A program made the position numbers and the translations under genes. A stretch of 64,000 nucleotides of DNA from Owenia fusiformis. Lineage: Eukaryota > Annelida > Polychaeta > Sabellida > Oweniidae. Where the stretch lies: NCBI GenBank assembly GCA_903813345.2, contig CAIIXF020000001.1:21409915-21473914 (forward strand), given 5' to 3'. A model generated the notes under the pieces. The model did no database searches, was not told the origin of the DNA, and saw only the letters and a list, made by a program, of their open reading frames with translations. Shown here one piece after another: positions 44,001 through 50,070 of this stretch; position 1 is the stretch's first letter, and every line of letters begins with the position of its first letter.

Positions 44001-45778
44001 TGATTAAGCATACTGTATACTGATCTGTCTTTGAATCAGTTCATATCATAGAGTTTGTTTTACATCATAAGGCCATAAGAAGTAGATTCTTTGTTTTGCG
44101 TCCTGGCAAAATCCAAATCATGCAAGGGTACAAGGAAAACAAACACAAACTCAAGAAAAAACACAAACTTGTTTGCTGAGAAATGTATACATTTTATGGG
44201 CATATAAAGAGATGACATACAATTTGCAGTGATTGCAAACACATATCTATACATTTTATACAATATATTTAAACATAGCCATTATTAAAGGGTAAAAAAA
44301 GAAAATACTCAATGTATGAGTATGTAATCAGTAATTTTGAAGCACATAAAATTATCTGCCATTTCGTCTGGTTCTGATTGAACGGAATGCAATGGTACTT
44401 TCAGTCCCTTTTGATTGCTATTTGGATGTGTTTGTTTTTCCTGATTTACTCAAAATCGTGCAAGCAAGGGGACGCAAAACAAAATCTACTTCTATGGCCT
44501 AAGCTATAAATGGTATAAAAATGAAATAAATAAAAAAGTTTTGCAAAATAACAAATGAATAAAGAAGCATGAAAGACAATTAAAAACACATTCCAGATAA
44601 ATGAAAATGAATGAAATAGCCTCACTTGAAAATTATTTTTCAATTGATATTTATTTACTTTTAAAATATTCATCATTCAGATTTTTATAAAAATGTTTTT
44701 TTTATCTCCATAGTAACTGAGTTGACTCAGCAACAACAGCAACAGCAGAACAATCCTCTGATGGGGGCTGCCGGGGCAACTGTTACGTTAGAGGAGTCCA
44801 AGGTTGTCAAACAAAAGCGGGAAGAGGCTCATAGAACATTTAAAAAATTCCAGAAATTAGCTGGAGAACGTAAGTATATTGTCCAAGTACATGTATAGAA
44901 ATCAGGAAAATGTTGTATACATAAATTATTATAGAAATGAACAGTGGAAGAATTGAATTCAACAGTTAGGCTATAACAGACACTGAGATTCCTTCATTTG
45001 ATGAGACTGAAGACACAATTACACAAAGACATGTTTAAACTTTTATGATTAGAATGAATACTTGCTAAATGAAAATTCCGTATTAGTAGGCTAGCAGGGT
45101 AGTTATTGCCATGACCCAAGCATTTGTATGATCTCTGTTGAATCTCATAACATGTATTTACATAATTCAAAAAATGATATGTTGATAATTGAGAACATTT
45201 ATTTAATTGCAGCAAACCAGCCTCAAGCTGCACCCGACTCTGGTGGAGCTATAGCGACCAACTTATTCAGGAACCAACTGATGAGTGGTGGGGAGGGTGC
45301 CTCAGGCAGTCAGAATGTGTCCCTTGTGGCCAAACCTCCTGATAACGTGAATGTAGTGCAAACTGAACCCAGGGTATGTCTATTGTCTAATGCAACATTT
45401 CTAGGTTATCATTAAGAAGTGGTTACATATTGCTGAAGCCACCATTTTTTTGTGGCTGGCATTTTTCTAATCCGTTGATTTTGAACTGTAAACTTCAATC
45501 TTCCACAATATGGAAATGTCTACTAAAAATTTAATTTTATGGATTATTGGTTCTTTGTTTATGAAAATTATGTAATTTTCATCAGGGGGACTACATTTAA
45601 CAATATGTAATGAAAAACTCATATTGTTTGTCAGTTTGTAAAATACTATAATTTGTTTAGTCCTTTAGAAATGATAAACTTGTATCATAAGATTTTCTTT
45701 CATTTTTAGACTCCAATTGAGGCCATTAAACCAGCTGATCAGAAAAATAGTTTACTTCAGCAGTTATTGTCTGATTAA
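10985..45778 (+). CDS. NCOA: p160/SRC-family nuclear receptor coactivator (NCOA), 27 coding exons, whole gene span
   Basis: This gene encodes a transcriptional coactivator that binds ligand-bound nuclear receptors through LXXLL boxes and recruits CBP/p300 and other chromatin enzymes in the nucleus. Joining 27 GT-AG exons gives 2060 codons plus TAA, with phase matching at every junction. Domains seen: bHLH (about residues 8-64, KRRREQEN then KPDKCAIL), PAS-A (about 97-160, [18 protein letters not shown]), the PAS-B region (about 220-365), an S/P-rich stretch, then LXXLL boxes at 718 (LRQLL), 786 (LKQLL), 831 (LKKLL), 856 (LQELL), 1033 (LQNLL), 1106 (LTRLL) and 2054 (LQQLL). A Q-rich region follows, with a possible AD1-like acidic/hydrophobic patch near 1333-1355. 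Vertebrate members are about 1400-1460 aa; the length here is closer to fly taiman. The late motifs NLFRNQL and SLLQQLLSD match vertebrate SRC C-termini. Family assignment is very secure. The first exon and alternative splicing are inferred. Confidence 0.95.
11725..11870 (-). repeat. Copy of the 'gaacac' dispersed repeat (NCOA intron 1)
   Basis: The reverse complement shows CTCTCTGTAGTGAACACC and several further GTGAACAC blocks, in the same order as the copies at 24575 and 51115. Confidence 0.5.
13959..14020. repeat. GC-capped palindromic hairpin (NCOA intron 1)
   Basis: Positions 13991-14019 form a perfect palindrome: 14-nt arms AGCGGGCAGATATA about a single G. An extra copy of the left arm (AGCGGGCAGATATAG) lies just before it. 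It belongs to the hairpin family described under 22084 and 14309. Confidence 0.75.
14309..14450. repeat. Long imperfect hairpin of the GGGATAT family (NCOA intron 1)
   Basis: Arms of about 65 bp. Left: ATTATCCTATA, GGTTCAGGATATTGGGATTA, then ATATATTTTCCCTCGGG. Right: the inverse, ending TATAGGATAAT. The loop is only a few bases around CCTGCGG. Stem segments alternate CCC/GGG caps with A/T cores. Confidence 0.75.
14795..14967 (+). CDS. NCOA: NCOA exon 2 (bHLH domain, residues 8-64)
   Basis: The acceptor is ttttcag and the donor gtaaga. It encodes the whole bHLH: basic [19 protein letters not shown], a loop, then [21 protein letters not shown]. This is almost the vertebrate SRC sequence and identifies the gene. 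The helix-loop-helix serves nuclear localisation and partner binding in this family. Confidence 0.95.
15561..16059. mobile_element. TA-flanked TIR element (mariner-type MITE), NCOA intron 2
   Basis: The left end CAGGGAGACACAAAAAATGA and the right end (inverse) CCGCTTGGCACAAAAAATGA are each flanked by TA. The inverted similarity continues inward for about 80 bp (CATAACTTATTTGTCT against CATAACTTTTTTGTCT). About 500 bp, with no coding capacity. Confidence 0.65.
17329..17423 (+). CDS. NCOA: NCOA exon 3 (linker to PAS-A, residues 65-96)
   Basis: The acceptor is atttccag and the donor gtaaat. It encodes a serine-rich linker ending VLGPLLLE, which runs directly into ALDGF of exon 4, exactly as LGPLLLEALDGF in vertebrate SRCs. 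Confidence 0.93.
18257..18434 (+). CDS. NCOA: NCOA exon 4 (PAS-A, residues 97-155)
   Basis: The acceptor is ttgtag and the donor gtgagt. It encodes [20 protein letters not shown], then [20 protein letters not shown], then [14 protein letters not shown]: a canonical SRC PAS-A. A 7-kb intron follows. Confidence 0.95.
18435..22045. other. NCOA intron 4, first part (the whole intron is 18435-25422)
   Basis: No coding exon seen. 18860-19050 contains a 'ggcccgtagccagcttttgc' repeat, G- and C-rich, related in style to the one at 7640. 20300-20360 has a degenerate TCTGTC tract. The rest is AT-rich single-copy-looking sequence. Confidence 0.4.
22046..22600. repeat. Composite element with two hairpins inside inverted flanks (NCOA intron 4)
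   Basis: Hairpin one, 22084-22187: arms GGAATATCCCGAGGGATATA and inverse, loop around CTGAAGGGA. Hairpin two, 22409-22506: CAGCGGGATGGATATATT to CAATATCTTTGCCCGC. Between and around them an inverted pair, 22205-22245 (GTGAGTGGGTTTAGGGTAGA) and 22508-22556 (its inverse), encloses an AT-rich core. The leading block TATGCACTGGGAGGTTTTGG recurs, inverted, after the hairpin at 30806. Confidence 0.7.
22540..23300. repeat. Minisatellite with 'gcagctgtatcactaggga' units (NCOA intron 4)
   Basis: At least eight imperfect units of roughly 75-85 bp built from GATATATATGCAGATGTAAT, ACTAGGAACACACAATGAGG and TGGACATAAAATGCAGCTGT. It abuts the hairpin composite at 22046-22600. Confidence 0.8.
24575..24745 (+). 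repeat. Copy of the 'gaacac' dispersed repeat (NCOA intron 4)
   Basis: Aligns by eye over about 170 bp with 51115-51300: shared CTCTCT..TGTGAACAC, TTTACTGACTTTTGTATA against TCCACTGACTTCTGTATA, CTCTCTGTAGTGAA.ACCTAC, GTGGCTCCATAGGTGTTCAC. Confidence 0.65.
25423..25500 (+). CDS. NCOA: NCOA exon 5 (PAS linker, residues 156-181)
   Basis: The acceptor is ttttccag and the donor gtaagt. It encodes GSIPWNPDG through [12 protein letters not shown], matching the TFNCRMLI signature of SRC proteins. Confidence 0.94.
26035..26170 (-). repeat. 'gaacac' repeat copy with local 16-17-bp expansion (NCOA intron 5)
   Basis: GTTTACTGTAAGGAGT is repeated in tandem about five times next to CAGAGAGTGTTCACTG, the inverse orientation of the copy at 24575. 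Confidence 0.65.
26502..26624 (+). CDS. NCOA: NCOA exon 6 (residues 182-222)
   Basis: The acceptor is gttttag and the donor gtatgt. It encodes an acidic start DDENDVEVK, then [16 protein letters not shown], corresponding to the YEVMQCFTVSQP part of vertebrate SRC. Confidence 0.92.
26740..27160. repeat. Pyrimidine-rich minisatellite (NCOA intron 6)
   Basis: Repeats of AAGATACCCTCATGTACTTC, ACCCCTAAGGTATGCTTATA and CACCCCTCCCC, unit length irregular at about 55-65 bp, with strong CT bias on the plus strand. Confidence 0.75.
27338..27880. repeat. Diverged copy of the 'atcccaccgaacgaagttcg' repeat family (NCOA intron 6)
   Basis: Starts ATCCCAATGAACAAAGTTTG, then GGGGGGATATAAC, CATCCATCTAGGCAATAACT and repeated 'aaaatggccaccattttt' blocks, the same order as in the copy at 35186. 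Confidence 0.5.
28133..28262 (+). CDS. NCOA: NCOA exon 7 (residues 223-265, start of PAS-B region)
   Basis: The acceptor is ttttctag and the donor gtattg. It encodes [18 protein letters not shown], then [19 protein letters not shown]. This parallels SCLICIARR and ESFMTKQDTTGKIISIDTS of vertebrate SRCs. Confidence 0.94.
28733..28839 (+). CDS. NCOA: NCOA exon 8 (PAS-B region, residues 266-301)
   Basis: The acceptor is gtttcag and the donor gtaatt. It encodes [20 protein letters not shown], then [16 protein letters not shown]. It is in phase on both sides and more diverged from vertebrates than its neighbours. Confidence 0.9.
29119..29278 (+). CDS. NCOA: NCOA exon 9 (PAS-B region, residues 302-354)
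   Basis: The acceptor is tattctag and the donor gtaagt. It encodes [20 protein letters not shown], then [12 protein letters not shown], then [11 protein letters not shown]. This corresponds to PSYRFILNDGTMLSAHTRCK and FIMGIHIID in vertebrates. Confidence 0.93.
29416..30477. mobile_element. TIR element with about 207-bp arms (NCOA intron 9)
   Basis: Arms 29416-29622 and 30270-30477 are inverted copies, ends TACAAGGGGCGA, flanked by TA on both sides. Shared inner blocks include AAAATGCTCTCATTTTG, GGTACCATGGTAACCTGTAT and GGGTAGGCAGGTCA. The core of about 650 bp has only short broken frames, so this is a non-autonomous Tc1/mariner-type element or the shell of one. The arms are about 85-90% alike by eye. 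Confidence 0.8.
30806..30903. repeat. GGGATAT-family hairpin (NCOA intron 9)
   Basis: Left arm GGATACAGGGTTTATCCCTT and right arm its inverse (GAGATAAACCCTGTACC), with an A/T-rich inner stem. The right flank ACCTCCCAGTACATCACCCT is the inverse of the block leading into the hairpin at 22084, showing common descent. Confidence 0.72.
30977..31063 (+). CDS. NCOA: NCOA exon 10 (residues 355-383)
   Basis: The acceptor is tttgcag and the donor gtatgt. It encodes [10 protein letters not shown] and [14 protein letters not shown]. It ends the ordered PAS region and leads into low-complexity sequence. Confidence 0.9.
31672..32575 (+). CDS. NCOA: NCOA exon 11 (S/P/N/Q-rich, residues 384-685)
   Basis: A long exon of 301 codons, with acceptor tttacag and donor gtatgt. 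It is rich in Ser, Pro, Asn, Gln, Gly and Met, with many SP and TP sites ([32 protein letters not shown]). This is the intrinsically disordered S/T-rich linker found before the receptor-interaction domain in SRC proteins and is likely a phosphorylation target. Confidence 0.94.
32834..32990 (+). CDS. NCOA: NCOA exon 12 (first NR box, residues 686-737)
   Basis: The acceptor is taaacag and the donor gtaaga. It carries [10 protein letters not shown], an LXXLL box at 718-722 corresponding to the vertebrate box KLLQLLTT. Confidence 0.93.
33553..33672 (+). CDS. NCOA: NCOA exon 13 (S/P-rich, residues 738-777)
   Basis: The acceptor is atttcag and the donor gtaagt. It encodes [20 protein letters not shown] and TKHSPKEK, a linker between NR boxes with SP sites. 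Confidence 0.88.
34039..34724. mobile_element. TIR element with about 187-bp arms (NCOA intron 13)
   Basis: Ends CAGGGTGTCCCAGAAGTAAT and inverse, flanked by TA. Arms 34039-34225 and 34538-34724 share CATAGCAACATGTATGCGCG and TCTGCGGAGCAG near their inner ends. The core of about 310 bp looks like a transposase remnant without a usable frame. Ends of the CAGGGTGTCCCA type are typical of mariner-like elements. Confidence 0.8.
34783..34946 (+). CDS. NCOA: NCOA exon 14 (second NR box, residues 778-832)
   Basis: The acceptor is gttgcag and the donor gttaga. It encodes [20 protein letters not shown], giving LKQLL at 786-790, then an acidic tract. It ends NELLK, so the third box LKKLL is created across the junction with exon 15. 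Confidence 0.93.
35178..35860. repeat. 'atcccaccgaacgaagttcg' repeat with about 145-bp tandem units (NCOA intron 14)
   Basis: Starts with a small hairpin (ATCCCACCGAAC, GAA, GTTCGAGGGGGAT), then a CCGT/TCCG tract (35221-35265), then four units beginning GATAACTCAAATACCAGTTG at about 35271, 35412, 35563 and 35708. Each unit contains GGTTCAAATTTTATA, TTTTCAAGATGGCCGC and AAAATGGCGGCCATTTTTCG. Confidence 0.75.
36284..36394 (+). CDS. NCOA: NCOA exon 15 (third and fourth NR boxes, residues 833-869)
   Basis: The acceptor is attgcag and the donor gtaagt. It completes LKKLL (831-835) and carries [14 protein letters not shown] (LQELL, 856-860). Confidence 0.93.
36592..38218 (+). CDS. NCOA: NCOA exon 16 (giant Q/S-rich exon with two LXXLL motifs and AD1-like patch, residues 870-1411)
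   Basis: The largest exon, 542 codons, with acceptor tttacag and donor gtaagt. In order it holds a five-fold 7-residue repeat (RQNSLAQ type, 893-927), Q/S-rich sequence, DDELLGQMF (near 1005), [12 protein letters not shown] (1033), [15 protein letters not shown] (1106, resembling vertebrate HRLLQEGSPSD), PQLPQQQ repeats (near 1216), and [20 protein letters not shown] (1333), which may be the CBP-binding AD1. A second possible donor lies at 38209; only 38219 keeps phase with exon 17. Confidence 0.94.
38511..38807 (+). CDS. NCOA: NCOA exon 17 (polyglutamine region, residues 1412-1510)
   Basis: The acceptor is gttacag and the donor gtgagt. It encodes [20 protein letters not shown], then [19 protein letters not shown] and a run of Gln encoded by mixed CAG/CAA codons. 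Basic and Gln-rich helices of this kind occur in the SRC activation region. Confidence 0.92.
40008..40306 (+). CDS. NCOA: NCOA exon 18 (K/Q/M-rich helix, residues 1511-1610)
   Basis: The acceptor is ttcccag and the donor gtatgt. It is Gly-rich, then [20 protein letters not shown] with [18 protein letters not shown], a likely extended helix, then S/P/Q-rich sequence. Confidence 0.92.
40555..40670. repeat. Fragment of the 'ataactcaaataccagttg' repeat (NCOA intron 18)
   Basis: AGAGAAGCTGTCCATCCATT, then CTGGGCAATATCTCAAATAC and TTGGGTTCAGATTTGG follow the order of the copy at 35178. It ends just before exon 19. Confidence 0.5.
40679..40780 (+). CDS. NCOA: NCOA exon 19 (residues 1611-1644)
   Basis: The acceptor is actttag and the donor gtgaga; 34 codons. 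It encodes [19 protein letters not shown], resembling the APNVTLQ motif of vertebrate SRC proteins. Confidence 0.9.
41109..41312 (+). CDS. NCOA: NCOA exon 20 (residues 1645-1712)
   Basis: The acceptor is gttgcag and the donor gtattt; 68 codons, phase 0 on both sides. It encodes [16 protein letters not shown] and Gly/Pro/Ser/Gln-rich sequence ending AGQM. Confidence 0.9.
41474..41687 (+). CDS. NCOA: NCOA exon 21 (residues 1713-1783)
   Basis: The acceptor is attttag and the donor gtaagt. It encodes [19 protein letters not shown] and [20 protein letters not shown], disordered and Q/P/M-rich like the C-terminal activation region of SRCs. Confidence 0.9.
42749..42904 (+). CDS. NCOA: NCOA exon 22 (residues 1784-1835)
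   Basis: The acceptor is ttttcag and the donor gtaagc. It encodes [20 protein letters not shown], then repeated SPH/SPQ motifs. It compares with the S/P/Q/M-rich stretch before the vertebrate C-terminus. Confidence 0.9.
43332..43419 (+). CDS. NCOA: NCOA exon 23 (residues 1836-1864)
   Basis: The acceptor is tttatag and the donor gtaaga. It encodes [20 protein letters not shown]. It is short and in phase on both sides. Confidence 0.87.
43631..43833 (+). CDS. NCOA: NCOA exon 24 (residues 1865-1932)
   Basis: The acceptor is tttttcag and the donor gtaagt. It encodes [19 protein letters not shown], a probable helix, then a serine/proline tract and acidic [11 protein letters not shown]. Confidence 0.91.
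44069..44502. mobile_element. Small TIR element (NCOA intron 24)
   Basis: Left end TAAGGCCATAAGAAGTAGAT and, inverted at the right end, TTAGGCCATAGAAGTAGATT. Similarity runs inward through TTGTTTTGCGTCC and the region of CAAG/GCAAGG. About 430 bp, no coding capacity. Confidence 0.65.
44714..44869 (+). CDS. NCOA: NCOA exon 25 (residues 1933-1984)
   Basis: The acceptor is tccatag and the donor gtaagt. It encodes [14 protein letters not shown], then the charged helix [20 protein letters not shown]. Confidence 0.9.
45213..45373 (+). CDS. NCOA: NCOA exon 26 (conserved C-terminal segment, residues 1985-2038)
   Basis: The acceptor is aattgcag and the donor gtatgt. It encodes [27 protein letters not shown] parallels NLFPNQL near the C-terminus of vertebrate SRC-3. 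Confidence 0.92.
45710..45778 (+). CDS. NCOA: NCOA terminal exon 27 (C-terminal NR box, residues 2039-2060, stop TAA)
   Basis: The acceptor is tttttag. It encodes [20 protein letters not shown] followed by SD and TAA at 45776-45778. The end is nearly the same as the SRC-1a-specific terminus KSLLQQLLTE, so a receptor-binding LXXLL sits at the extreme C-terminus. Confidence 0.94.
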   Translation, partial: TPIEAIKPADQKNSLLQQLLSD

Positions 45779-46530
45779 TGTAGGACAAAACATTAGGAAA
45801 TATGAAATAGATAAAATGGAGGCGTGATTGAGGATATATAGCTGTAAAATCTATATATTTATATGATGATGAAAGGTTGGTGTGAGTAGATATCGGAATA
45901 CATATGACTAAATATGTATTTCAACCTGGATACGCTCAATGTAATGGATTAACAAATAACAGACTAATTCTATACCTGGAATTCGTAGGAATTACAAATT
46001 TTAAGGAATTGCAGTGAAGATTACATTCAGTATGGTGTTATGTTGATTTTAGAAAGCCATCATTGGAAAATATTCTTCAAACTTGCCATTTTATGAAAGG
46101 AATAACAGGAGATTTTTTCAGTTTTGCTTGTTTAGTATGTTTAACATAAGAGAAGCGTGTGACTGCGAGTGATATAATATGTGCTCCATTTCAAGCAACA
46201 CACACATTCATTGACGACAAAGTGAAATCATGTACACCGCTGGTATCAGAGTGAAAAACTAGACTCCAGATTGTCAAAGTTTATTGAAAATATCATAGGA
46301 TTCCAGCTGGAAGTTGGGAGAAATTATGGGATAAAAGTAGAGCGTGAAGTGTATGATAGAGAAATATGGACTGTGTACCCGATTGTGTATATTGTATATT
46401 TTGTAAATAGACGAAGTTCCTCGGCACAAAAATGATATTTAAGTCAAACGAGAGCAGAGATAATGATTTATTTTTATTGTTGATCCAGTTATATTATAAA
46501 TAAATATAAATGTATACAGATATATGTACA
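45779..46530 (+). other. NCOA: NCOA 3' untranslated region with candidate poly(A) signal
   Basis: AT-rich sequence after the stop with no open frame of note. AATAAA at 46499-46504 is the first clear poly(A) signal. Other AATAAA/ATTAAA hexamers lie farther on (about 46884, 47663 and 50699), so the true end could be more distal. The 3' boundary is inferred. Confidence 0.4.
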
Positions 46531-47057
46531 GTACATATAGGTGAAATGACATATTGTAAGAAACCTTTATAAGGTGTACACTTTGTAAATGATTTCATAA
46601 ATGTTTTAGTATAGCGCTACTAATGTGTACCCTACACATGTGCTATATCACATAGTTACTATCTTAGAAAGAACTGTGATTATCTGTGGGTTTGGCGATA
46701 CAATGGTCATTTTGATTTTGAAATCATTTGCGGAACACTTGTACATTGAGATATATAGCTTCAAGCAATCTATTAGAGTTCACCTTTGACACATATAAAC
46801 AAACTTGTAACAAATGAAAGCATAAAGGTATATTGTTGATCTACAGAATTTAACTTTAAAAGTATTATGTAGATAAAAATGAATTAAACAATCTTTGTTG
46901 GAGAGAAGCAAATTCTAAATGACAGAAAGATATAATAGATTTATGGAATCACTTTATTTTTGAATGGTTGGATAATTTGCATTTTATTATAATTTTGTGC
47001 TGTTCATTCTCTGTGGTGTTTCCCTTTTTTTTTGGAACTGGCAGTAGATTCATACAC
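46531..47057. other. NCOA distal 3' UTR or intergenic sequence
   Basis: AT-rich, with no gene seen. It may be transcribed if a distal poly(A) site is used. Confidence 0.35.
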
Positions 47058-47417
47058 CTGAACTGTACTGAACTGTACTGTGCTGTACTGTACTGTACTG
47101 AACTGTACTGTGCTGTACTGAACTGTACTGTAGTAAACTGTACTGAACTGTACTGTGCTGTACTGTGCTGTACTGTACTGAACTGTACTGTACTGAACTG
47201 TACTGTGCTGTACTGTACTGAACTGTACTGTAGTAAACTGTACTGAACTGTACTGTGCTGTGCTGTACTGAACTGTATTGTAGTAACTGTACTGTACTGT
47301 ACTGTACTGTACTGTACTGTACTGTACTGTACTGTACTGTACTGTACTGTACTGTACTGAACTGTACTGTACTGCACTGTGCTGTACTGTTCTGTACTTT
47401 GCTGTGGTTTACTGTAC
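47058..47417. repeat. Pentamer satellite (CTGTA)n with AACTG/TGCTG variants
   Basis: About 360 bp of CTGTACTG and CTGAACTG/CTGTGCTG variants; the purest run is 47287-47358. On the minus strand the repeat is open in frame and would encode VQYST repeats, a consequence of the period alone. Confidence 0.92.
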
Positions 47418-47439
47418 CCCATACTTAAACTGCTCTGTA

Positions 47440-47600
47440 GTAACTCAGTGATCTTCCCAGCATTGAAACAACTGACACTGTACCCAGTTGAGATTATTAA
47501 TAACCCAGCACCCAGTTGAAGCTACCCATGAAATGTTTGGGACATGTTTAAGTCCGATTCAGAGGTCATATTGAAAAGAATTCTGGGGAGAACACTGACA
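47440..47600. repeat. Dispersed repeat related to 48960-49100 and 58700-58880
   Basis: Shares text of the type ATTCTGGGGAGAACA with 58870 (ATTCTGCGGAGAACAATGTG), and CCCAGCACCCAGTTG with degenerate relatives. Weak, by eye only. Confidence 0.3.
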
Positions 47601-47884
47601 ATATATACATAAACATATACTAATATGAGATGATAGCCATGTACAAAATGTCATTCTGTGTTATTAAATCTTCCCATGAAAGGAAAAATCAAGAATATGG
47701 CAAAAACTGTTTACAATTAAGTGCAAATGAAATATCATGTAGAAATTCTAGCTCTGATCTTGAGAGAAAATCCTTATTAAGGGCTTGACTACTGCTCAGT
47801 GTGACATTTAGTATTTGACTAATTTTTCTCATGAAGAATGTGATCCTATGTAATATCATGCCTCAGGAAGCTCAATATTGTACA

Positions 47885-48645
47885 TAAAGCAGGGATTGAA
47901 GAAGTTGAGTACAATACACTGTTGAGTACAATATACTGTTGACTACAATTTAATGAGTACAATACACTTTTGAGTACAATACACAAATTAATGCTGAGTA
48001 CAATGCAGGTTGAGTATGATTCAGTGTAAAGTACAATTCAATGTTATACAATACAGCATTGAGTAAAAATCCTTTTTGATTACAATGCAATGTTGAGCAC
48101 AATGCATTTTTATCCCACTGAACGAAGTTTCAGTGGGATACAGAAAAGCCTTCCATCTATGCGTTTGTTCATCTGTCTGTGCTTGGCTTAGAAACTGAAT
48201 GAGTTGCTATTTGTCATAATAAATGTGATTGTTGATAACTTCTGTCAATGCATTTGGTTCATATATCAGATGCTGAAGCCTTTAGGGCCTTTGCTTTAGG
48301 GCTTAATTTCTGATAACTCAATTACCAGTTCAGAAATTTGATCCAAATTTGATAGGCTCTACTCAAGAACAATTTCAAGAAGGATGCTTTACTGCCTGGT
48401 AATTCTATCATGAAATGTAAAGAAATTATGAGGAATTTTGAAAAAATATATTTTATTTGGTGGGATTTGCTACTCTGAGTTGGCTGTTTTTGAATATGGT
48501 ATATACAGTACTACCACATTGTTTTACACAATGCACTTGAATTCAATGTAGACTATGAAATACAATGTTGATTACAATACAATGTTGACTACAATACATT
48601 GTTGATACAATGTTGATTACAATACAATGTTGATACGTACGTACA
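47885..48645. repeat. 'gttgagtacaatacaat' minisatellite split by an inserted repeat
   Basis: Units of about 16-18 bp (TTGAGTACAATACACTG, TTGATTACAATACAATG) occupy 47885-48105 and 48545-48645. Between them sits a copy of the 'atcccaccgaacgaagttcg' family. Confidence 0.7.
48110..48440. repeat. Copy of the 'atcccaccgaacgaagttcg' repeat inserted in a minisatellite
   Basis: Starts with hairpin ATCCCACTGAACGAAGTTTC followed by AGTGGGAT, then TCTGTCTGTGCTTGG and two decayed units (TGATAACTTCTGTCAATGCA; TGATAACTCAATTACCAGTT). Confidence 0.65.
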
Positions 48646-49689
48646 ATATGTTGTAAGTATGAAACAGAACTGTAAAATGCTGTTAAAATGCATTTATTTG
48701 TCACTTTTCCCCATATTTTTGATTGCTCACAAAAGCTTACTTGCACGAGTTCTTGTAAAAATAGCATATGATAGGTGTCCCCTTCCCCTGAAAGGTTCCA
48801 GACTTCAACTATGTCCAACAGTTTGAAATAACCTGATCTAAAAATCATTAGGTTAGTGTAAGGTACAACACAGTATTCTTGTCAGTTGCTCAAATGTCCA
48901 TATAACTTATAGAAATGTATAAAGGTTCATATAGACTGGTATCCTTGTAGTCAAGACATTTTGACCTCAGCGTGGATTGATTCCAATGATCTCCCCAGGA
49001 TCTTTTCGAAACAGGGTGCTAAGTCTTAATTTTTACCTGATTTGGACTCAAACTTCTCAATTTTTCATCCTTTTGACAGTCACAGGATGCAAACAAATTT
49101 TCAACAAGTTGGTATGTGATTTCAAACATGGCTTGGCATCCAGTAGCACTATTGCTGGAGAGATCACTGTCACATGCATAATTAGTGAACTGGTCATACT
49201 TTTATGCTTGGTTTGCATGTTAAATAATGATCAGTGTTTTATGTGTATTATCAGGTGCACCAGTCATATTGATATTCTCATCAACACTTGTGGAAAGTTG
49301 GAAACCATTGCATATACATCACCTCTTAAATTATGGATGGCTATTGGCTAAGAAGAAATGAGCAAAATTGTGTCAGGCATGCGTACCATATTGAAATTGT
49401 TTATAACCAGATGCAGTATATATCCAGCCAGTTACAGTAATTTTAGTTCAGTCCTCAGATAGATTACTGCTGACCTTCAAACTGAAAGTTAAAAAAATTC
49501 AATATTTTTTATAGCGGATACTGTACACTCATTTACAACATCATATAATGATCACACATTCTGTCAGCACACTTTTATGGATAAATCTTTGAAACCAATC
49601 GGTTTCTGAATTTTTTATTGTCAAAATGGTGATGTTATCATTATTTTAGGGGTTTTCCTGTACAAATAATGTAAATAAGAGATGCTACA

Positions 49690-50070
49690 TTTATTTTGTA
49701 AATAAGAGATATGACTATTCTATTTGCAGGCTCGTATGTTGGCTACGACATATGACTACTTTGTTAGCAGGTTCATATGTTGGCCAAGACATGACTACCT
49801 TGTTTGCAGGTTCATATTCATATGTTGGCTGTAACATATGACTACTTTATTAGCAGGTTCATATGTTGGCTATAACATATGACTACTTTGTTAGCAGGTT
49901 GATATGTTGGCTATAACATATGACTACTTTGTTAGCAGGTTAATATGTTGGCTATAACATATGACTTCTTTCTTAGCAGGTTCATTTGTTGGCTATGACA
50001 TATGACTACCTTGTTAGCAGGTTCATACGTTGGCTTTAACATATGACTACTTTATTAGCAGGTTCAGTTT
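49690..50070. repeat. About 41-bp minisatellite, nine units
   Basis: Unit GCAGGTTCATATGTTGGCTA followed by TAACATATGACTACTTTGTTA, starting near 49727, 49767, 49806, 49852, 49895, 49936, 49977, 50017 and 50059. Open in frame only through its period. Confidence 0.88.

Noticed and set aside
46949-47422. 157-codon minus-strand open frame rich in VQYST repeats
   Set aside because: It is the pentamer satellite read in frame; the repeat has no stop in that orientation. No start context or similarity.
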